The notes under the pieces are model-generated. The model saw only the letters and a list, made by a program, of their open reading frames with translations. It was not told where the DNA came from and made no database searches. The translations under genes and the position numbers were made by a program. From contig NW_019091362.1 of the NCBI RefSeq assembly GCF_001949145.1, positions 3,734,519 through 3,798,518 on the forward strand: a stretch of DNA of 64,000 nucleotides, given 5' to 3'. This DNA is from Acanthaster planci. Its lineage: Eukaryota; Echinodermata; Asteroidea; Valvatida; Acanthasteridae. This document shows, in pieces, positions 59,101 to 64,000 of the stretch; position 1 is the stretch's first letter, and every line of letters starts with the position of its first letter.

Positions 59101-61060
59101 AGGACATTTTGGTGCCAATCTCGAACAGATTTTTCCTGTCCATTTGCAGTGACTTTTCCAATTCCCCTAATTAACTCTTCCCGTCATTGTCCTATTTCCA
59201 GAGAAGGATGCGTCCTTCCATGCAGACAGCAGACTATATTAGGCGTTTCGAAGAAACACTTTACTTCGTCCTGACAGGATCAGCTTACCATCAACTCTGA
59301 CGATGAAACTGCATGTGACTTTGTGGTTCCCTTCGACAAGCGTGTACTTGACGGTATGCGTACCCACGGGAAACCTGAAAGGAGCGGATGTGTACATTCA
59401 AGTTCTATAAGTCTTGACTGATCAATCAAGCTCTGGGTGTTACAAAAGGCTAGCTGCAGTCAATTTGTTTTACTACAAACCTTCAAAATGTACCTTTTTG
59501 TCTAAGTTAACCTTACGTTCAGCTTTTGTTTCACTGTTTCAAAAGGTCTTTTGCTGCCTTTTTGTTTTATGCTAATGAGTATTTCCATATTAAAGAGAAA
59601 AACTGTAATGCCATTCCAGGAACACTGTAAAAAGTCTGGTGTTAAAATCAACACTTTTTGGTGACCACACCACAGGGTGTTACTTTAACACTGCTGGTGT
59701 TACTTTGCACATCTATAAGTGTTCCAATGCACTGGAGGGTGTTAAAAGTATCACCAAATAACACCCAAAGTTTAACACCAGTGAAAAGTGTTGGTGTAGT
59801 CCTCTGATAACACCCAGGGTGTTAAATTTAGCACCCCAGTTTTTGCAGTTGAGAAAGCCTAGATGTTACATATTTTGTTTTGTTTTTTTTACACAAAAGA
59901 GTCACGCATTTTTGTAGATTTTTCTGGACTAAATGTTGTCTTCTTTGTTAATTCATTGTTGTTTATGCGCAAAGCCATAAGTGAGCACCTATGCTTTCTT
60001 CAGAAAAGTTTTTAGTAAATAAGTTCTAGGTTCAAAATTTTAAAGAAAAACATATCAAAGTAACAGCGCCCTCAGCTGTCAAGGAAATTATGGATAATTT
60101 TAAGCGTTGAAAATGAGCACTTTTCAATGCATTGAACCAAATGGGAGTGCCAAACAGTGTCCATACATTGAAGAGGAGCACAAAGTTGCAGAAAAAATTG
60201 TGTCTACGAAAAATCCATTGCGGTTACCCTTTAACATCACGTCTTATTGCGTAATGTCATGTACAGTCAGCCTTCATTATAATCAAGACAGATCTGAAGC
60301 CAGTGAAACGGAGTTGTTAGCACACAATCTTGATAGGTACAATAGACACCTGAGCCACGTTTTCCACTTCGCAGCTCTACGCATGAACGTGGCCGCAGAT
60401 ATTTGTAAGGAGAAAGTCTGGGTGGATAGCATGGGGCTTTTGACACAGAAATTTGTTACCGAAAAGACACCTTTGCTTCACTAAATTACTCTGCTTCAGA
60501 GTTCAGTCAGAAAAAAAATTGAGGGAGAGAAAAAAGAAAAGGGCACATAATTAATTTGCAAATGAAATAATACTTTTAAACAGAAAGAACCTTTCTCCCG
60601 GGTTGTGTGATATTCTGGCGGGAAGAACTTCTACACCATCTGGATCAATGAAACGAGGTTCCATCCACGTCACTCTGGACCAGGGACGCCCTATTTCTGT
60701 CGGTACTGATAGGCCTTTCGGACAGTCTAGGACAACGTATTCCGACGAAGAGCCTGCAATGTACACCAAAAACAGTGAAGATGGGTGCAGTCGCAAAAGT
60801 TGCGAGTGTGGTAATTTAAAGACACTGAAAGAATGATATAGACCCTTTTTTCGTTTATAACATTTGGTGCCAATCTGTGAGAGTTTTTTGCAAGCGATGG
60901 GTCCTTCATTTATTTTTTACGATCAATACAGCGATCTACACTCGACAGACTTGTAAGACTCCAGCTGGTTTTACTTACGCCATGTCTGAGCTGCTATCTC
61001 GGCGAAAAAAACTGTAGCATAGACGAGGATCATCACGACCACCAACGCCATTGATGTCAT
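49976..61060 (-). CDS. HYR/FN3 single-pass receptor with tyrosine-rich tail, 11 coding exons, 785 aa
   Basis: Exons: 61060-60979, 60753-60591, 59374-59289, 58586-58341, 57799-57557, 55242-54961, 54693-54406, 53753-53394, 52420-52124, 50814-50702, 50173-49976. Summed length is 2,358 nt, exactly 786 codons, and every junction keeps frame. Order: signal peptide (1-~25), HYR1 (~29-111), HYR2 (112-193), HYR3 (194-274), FN3-1 (275-368), FN3-2 (369-464), divergent FN3-3 (465-584), FN3-4 (585-683), transmembrane helix (~689-708), cytoplasmic region (709-785). HYR and FN3 are extracellular Ig-fold adhesion modules. The tail has Tyr 729, 739, 745, 770 and 772, with YENP and YQNT fitting the Grb2 SH2 consensus YxN, plus Pro-rich SPPRP and YPPIPRG. 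No catalytic domain. Likely a cell-surface adhesion or immune-type receptor signalling through recruited kinases; ligand unknown. Extra exons in the 2.3-kb intron between HYR3 and FN3-1, or a spliced continuation after 49980, cannot be excluded. Confidence 0.85.
50174..52123 (-). other. Receptor introns 9 and 10
   Basis: Intron 10 (50174-50701) contains a C/G-tract repeat with CCAGTGGCG-type ends (about 50230-50385). Intron 9 (50815-52123) contains three near-copies of GCGCATGCTCAGAAC (about 51728-51782). No further exon seen. Confidence 0.5.
50702..50814 (-). CDS. Receptor exon 10: transmembrane helix
   Basis: Acceptor TTATTTCCCCAG, donor ACAT|GTGAGTC, enters phase 1, leaves phase 0, 113 nt. 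Encodes SSCISPILASSFLAAILMFI then GIYFCRLKLCYKY: about 20 uncharged residues ended by a basic stop-transfer cluster, the expected polarity for a type I membrane protein. Confidence 0.88.
52124..52420 (-). CDS. Receptor exon 9: FN3-4, membrane-proximal
   Basis: Acceptor TTCCATACAG, donor GAATG|GTACGTC, phases 1-1, 297 nt. Encodes MTVTDLTLHKVTNSSITITW, SPPKGHFEQFKVTYAP and LVPMTTYVVSVVTIYGVLT. Canonical FN3 followed by about 20 juxtamembrane residues. NSS is a possible N-glycosylation site. Confidence 0.92.
53394..53753 (-). CDS. Receptor exon 8: divergent FN3-like domain (FN3-3)
   Basis: Acceptor TTTTTTTCACCAG, donor GACTC|GTGAGAA, phases 1-1, 360 nt, longer than its neighbours. Encodes VTATSIQIVARLVPA, an Asp/Glu-rich insert (PSAEDEADDYHSSDG), YVVVIYSNYSDVF and LAPTTLYMIRIIPSDASGE. 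The L.P.T.Y.I.I end is FN3-like, but the B-strand Trp is absent and the insert is unusual. Membership rests on position, phase and the C-terminal half. Confidence 0.75.
54406..54693 (-). CDS. Receptor exon 7: FN3-2
   Basis: Acceptor CTTTTTATAG, donor GACAG|GTACAGT, phases 1-1, 288 nt. Encodes STSVVLSWQPPAGNFDQYQV and LDPGTTYIFTLVSVSGVGES, a canonical FN3 domain. Confidence 0.92.
54961..55242 (-). CDS. Receptor exon 6: FN3-1
   Basis: Acceptor TTTCCACAG, donor GACAA|GTACGCA, phases 1-1, 282 nt. Encodes TSTELEISWPQH, SSYLIYIWPVG and LRGLSPGTSYNIRVYVTGVG: FN3 B-strand Trp, C-strand, and the L.PGT.Y.I.V hallmark. One NxS/T site (NRT). Confidence 0.9.
55243..57556 (-). other. Receptor intron 5 (2.3 kb)
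   Basis: Longest intron of the gene. Two G-tract patches (about 55290-55315 and 55528-55550) with C-tracts nearby. At about 55920-56015 a minus-strand frame reading CSVYIRPFTVYAVRYATAA loosely resembles an FN3 C-terminus but is closed by stops on both sides, so it is not an exon as it stands. Confidence 0.4.
57557..57799 (-). CDS. Receptor exon 5: HYR3
   Basis: Acceptor CTTGAGCAG, donor CAAGG|GTGAGTC (strong), phases 1-1, 243 nt. Encodes DESPILEGCPAEALTYVPP, WTPPQGIDNSG, FPLGQTEVVYTATDAAGNTA and CSFKAVVK, a textbook HYR domain. Confidence 0.92.
58341..58586 (-). CDS. Receptor exon 4: HYR2
   Basis: Acceptor TTGTGCGCAG, donor CACTG|GTAGGTA, phases 1-1, 246 nt. Encodes DEEPPRIVNCPSDITVPAD, a WDMPLATDN motif, and YTAVDLKGNQAKCTFNVIV: a complete HYR domain with both cysteines and the Asp-Asn pair. 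Confidence 0.92.
58764..58886. repeat. (ACACT)n pentanucleotide satellite, about 23 copies
   Basis: Almost perfect CTACA/TACAC pentamers in receptor intron 3, ending about 180 bp from the exon 4 acceptor side. Highly uniform, so recently expanded and probably length-polymorphic. Confidence 0.97.
59289..59374 (-). CDS. Receptor exon 3: C-terminal half of HYR1
   Basis: Acceptor CTCCTTTCAG, enters in phase 2, encodes FPVGTHTVKYTLVEGNHKVT then CSFIVRVD. This is the canonical second half of a HYR domain (F.VG...V.Y....GN...C.F.V.V). Donor GATG|GTAAGC, phase 1. An 86-nt exon. Confidence 0.85.
59451..60240 (+). repeat. Dispersed repeat, copy B, split by insertion (receptor intron 2)
   Basis: Block 1 at 59451-59503 and block 2 at about 60134-60240 match 13861-14010, but about 630 bp separate them, including the MITE at 59623-59849. 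Block 2 overlaps a plus-strand frame (60113-60484, 123 codons) that I take to be repeat-derived rather than a gene. Confidence 0.6.
59623..59849. mobile_element. MITE-like element with GTGTTA-rich body
   Basis: Left end ACTGTAAAAAGTCTGGTG and right end, reverse-complemented, ACTGCAAAAACTGGGGTG are imperfect terminal inverted repeats about 227 bp apart. The body is rich in GTGTTA/TAACAC words and has no coding capacity. It lies in receptor intron 2; a worn copy lies at 34705-34850. Confidence 0.7.
60591..60753 (-). CDS. Receptor exon 2: N-terminal half of HYR1
   Basis: Acceptor ACATTGCAG, phase 1 entry. Encodes SSSEYVVLDCPKGLSVPTE and on to HNPGE. The DCP and SVPT..G pattern is the start of a HYR domain. 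Donor GAAAG|GTTCTT is weak but its phase 2 fits exon 3 exactly, giving GERFPVG. Confidence 0.8.
60979..61060 (-). CDS. Receptor exon 1: signal peptide
   Basis: ATG at 61058-61060 (second in-frame ATG at 61049-61051). Encodes a hydrophobic core MALVVVMILVYATVFFA followed by EIAAQTW, a typical signal peptide with a likely cleavage near IAA/Q. Ends TGGC|GTAAGT, a consensus donor, phase 1. Confidence 0.85.
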
Positions 61061-64000
61061 TATATGGAATAATCGGTAACTTGTAGCTGCCAATAAATCA
61101 AAATTTTATGTTAGGTGAGTCATTCTCTTCATGGTTGGTATCCGACTATAAACGGGCAAAACACTCGTAGATCAGAACGATTTGGGACTTGAGGTTTTCT
61201 ATGTTTATAACAAGCAGCGGTCTGCATATGGGTGGCCACTGGTAAACCAAAGAAGCAGCCATGTCACCGATGATGTAATCGCCAAGTTCGTTCTGCGCGG
61301 GAAACGTTAAAGCCTCCTGAAATTCGCACTGTTGACAGAGAAATAGAAGACAACTGCATCCCTCATCGTATCTAAATTGCTTGCCGTCTACAGCTTCCCC
61401 TTGTACCGGTATGTTACGCGATGTTTTTGCGGCGTTCAACATGCGTGTCATCATTGATACTGAGGAACAGTCCAAGCGTATCGACAGTTCAAGATTTGAA
61501 GCATTCTGACAACGATGAACAATAATTGCCCCCTCGGCTGCGCAGACTGAGTGCAGGCGGCAGACGCAGCTTGTTGGGTGGGAGCGTTGGGCTTGGATCA
61601 AAGGGGGATTTCATGCCAATTGGGGCAAGGTTTAATTCGCACTCTTGGAGCAGAGGCCATACATTCTGAGCCCAATCTCAAAGCATGATTCTGTCAGGAA
61701 TAGTTCGGCCAAGACATTGGACAGAGGACCGGAAAATCACTCTGAAAGATCACAGAAAAAAACTAATGAAACCAACATAAATAATTCGAGAGCAAAACAC
61801 AGATATCAGAATGACAAAAGGATATGAGTGATCTCCAATATCGGAATAGAGAAATCTATTAGTCAGTGACCATCTTTCACTCTCTGTTGTTCCAAAGCGC
61901 GAGGAAAGTGAATTTGGTACATAATCACCGTGAACTTAGCAGCGTCCGAATAACTAAACACAGACATTCAAAACTACTTCAAACAGGTCAATCAACAAAC
62001 GCACACCCGTTCCCAGTGTAAAAGTCTTCACCGTTACCACGTGGATGTTCAAGAAAAATTTGTTTTTAAGCCAGCTTTTGTTTCAATTTAGGAGTTTGTG
62101 GAGAAACAAAACTTGCTTCTTTATTCTAATATCGTTCTTCCTTCGGCATGAACCAATATCTGTGGCAAAAGCGGGAGATTTGATCTCACATCCCTAACAA
62201 ACTGGTTCCTTTTTTTTACTCCAGCTAACATGATTCGGTGTACCCAGCTTTTCTATATATAAACCACTTCCCCCGCAATTCCCACGGGTTTTGTAAGTTC
62301 GGAAAGCTGAAAGGATGCCCAGCAAATTCAATTGTGAACTCAGCTTGCGGAATTTTATACTTTCCCAGTTCTAACCACGACTACGTTGGTGTTCTTTCTT
62401 AGATGTCTAAGAAAGGGGAGGACTTTAATTAAACAGACCCTTACAAAGACCCTTACGTATTTCACAGCCCTTGTCCATTCACACTATCATAATAATTGTG
62501 AATCTGCAATTTCATTTAAAGATAATTAGTTGTTTGGATTTAATCTAATGGAAAAGAAATTATGTCGCTCTGTAAGACCTTTGCTGTTCTTTGCTGTACT
62601 TGAAGTCGTTTTTTAACGATCTTTGTTGAAGGAAGCAAAGACTGATTATGGAAAAGTAAATGAGCCAAGCAAATGTTAATGAAAGTTTTCTCCTCTTACC
62701 AAAACGCTTAAGTGGAAATTGACCCTGAGTACACGTTTTGGCTTTTAGCAGAATTTCGTCAATGTAAGCTTTACGTTGTTTTGACAGAGGACCTTACAGA
62801 AGACTACATTAATATCACGCCAGTATGAAAACCCAAAAAAGTTTATTTTATTTCATTAAAGCTTCTTAGTGCTTGGAACCTCGAAAACTGAGGTCAAACA
62901 TAGACTGGTACCCCTAGCTTACGTCATGTCTATATCTGAGCTATAACCTCAGGAAGCATAACCGAGACAGCCACGTCGTAGCTTGAGCGAATCTCTCAGG
63001 GCCAGCCTGGAACACAAGGCTGATTTTATGTTAGACTCCTACGATGTCCAAAACAAGGTAGAGACGCCCCGACACGGATTAGCGGTATCTGACTCATGGG
63101 TAATCTCGGAAGTCAGATTTTTCTGGCACGTCCCATTTGAGACGGTGATGGCGATCAGATGTTGCTTTTAGTTGCGAACATGTACTCGATGAGGGTGTCT
63201 ATTAGAGCCCAGAAAAACAACGTTAATTAATTATTTCCATCTTTTGGTAAAGAGGGGTGCATTCATCTGCGTCCCAACCCAAGGAAAGATGATTTTCGAC
63301 AATAGAACAACACAACATAATGCTTTTACACGCTTCCCGAATGATACTCATTTTGTTATTTATCCAGTTCCGCCTTTTGGGTTTTTATATTTTAAGGTTT
63401 GACAATGTTGAAAAAATATTTCAATTTTTTCTACAATCATTTTTCACATCATGCTTATATCCCACAAAGCAATGTATAATTATGCTCTGCGATATGCCCA
63501 TAAAAGAAACTTTCACGGTTGTCTCGATGCTGAAAAAATAGCGAAATACTGCGTGTATCTTATTATTTTCATTATCACTTCCAGGCAGGTAGTATATTTT
63601 CTTCATTGGTCGATTTAATTTTGAAAAGAAGACTTGATAGACTGGATGCCTTTCATAATTAGGAAGAAGACAAAAACGTCACACCCATGATATATCTCAA
63701 GATTACGATTACGGCTTGACTCGCAACCACGATCCCACGATTAACTCAGCCTTTAGCTACCAGAGGGCTAGGGGTTGAGGAGGAAGACAGTGTCGGGCGT
63801 TATTCATTAGCCCTACAGTGTGACGTCATAACATGTGGCGACCGCAATTCCGTTTAAAATGTAAAGAGGATAAAATATAACATGAATTTAATTGATTTCC
63901 TACGACAGCTTCCAGAAATCCAATAACCCACCCTCAGGAACAAGCCATGCTTCCACGAATAAATGCACAGTTACTAGCATAACCGTAATATATTGTAATA
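61061..64000. other. Upstream of the receptor gene; no gene recognised
   Basis: Should contain the receptor 5' UTR and promoter on the minus strand. A Cys-rich frame at 61146-61601 has no ATG start and no domain. A TATATATAAA-like word lies near 62254-62263 but without a gene to attach to. Nothing else organised is seen. Confidence 0.4.

Noticed and set aside
60113-60484. 123-codon plus-strand frame in receptor intron 2
   Set aside because: Its first third is shared with a dispersed repeat at 13923-14010 and the frame is broken by indels between copies, so it is more likely repeat-derived.
61146-61601. 151-codon Cys-containing minus-strand frame upstream of the receptor
   Set aside because: It begins at TTG, not ATG, matches no domain, and the receptor already has a good signal-peptide start 85 bp downstream. 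Probably chance or 5' UTR.

Overview
The window is eukaryotic genomic DNA: AT-rich, gene-poor, with intron-split genes, canonical GT/AG splice sites, many simple repeats, small transposon relics and assembly gaps (24938-25470, 12430-12455, 49637-49657, one N at 26678). Two things point to a marine invertebrate deuterostome, most likely an echinoderm: frequent TACATGTAC and AGGCCTA-type words, and a gene built from HYR and fibronectin III domains. This assignment is inference. No bacterial-type operons, rRNA or CRISPR are present.

Left arm (1-7.7 kb, minus strand): two long GC-rich, low-complexity open frames, 988-2871 (627 aa) and 6684-7613 (up to 309 aa). Their codon content is coding-like but I recognise no family. 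A short C-terminal-looking exon lies between them at 3867-3987. They may be one, two or three genes.

Middle (7.7-37 kb): no gene that I can support. It holds a tRNA-derived SINE (about 13070-13247), fold-back elements, a 22-bp tandem repeat, a CAA array beside the 533-bp gap, and degenerate dispersed repeats that recur later in the window.

37.4-40.6 kb, minus strand: a two-exon Cip/Kip cyclin-dependent kinase inhibitor (p21/p27/p57 family), 274 aa by my model. Exon 1 carries the complete cyclin/CDK-binding (CDI) domain. Exon 2 carries a basic nuclear-localisation tail.

40.6-49.4 kb: mostly intergenic, with a striking hairpin/direct-repeat site (45312-45389), a 25-bp minisatellite (45862-46076) and one small possible exon (47615-47845).

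49.97-61.06 kb, minus strand: the main find. Eleven coding exons can be joined with matching phases at every junction to give a 785-aa single-pass receptor: signal peptide, three HYR domains, four FN3 domains (one very divergent), a transmembrane helix, and a 77-residue cytoplasmic region. The last 65 residues contain five tyrosines, two of them in Grb2-type YxN contexts. No kinase or phosphatase domain is present. I know of no named receptor with this exact order. Its introns host a MITE-like element, a copy of a dispersed repeat, and a pentanucleotide satellite. From 61.1 to 64 kb I see only probable upstream and intergenic sequence.
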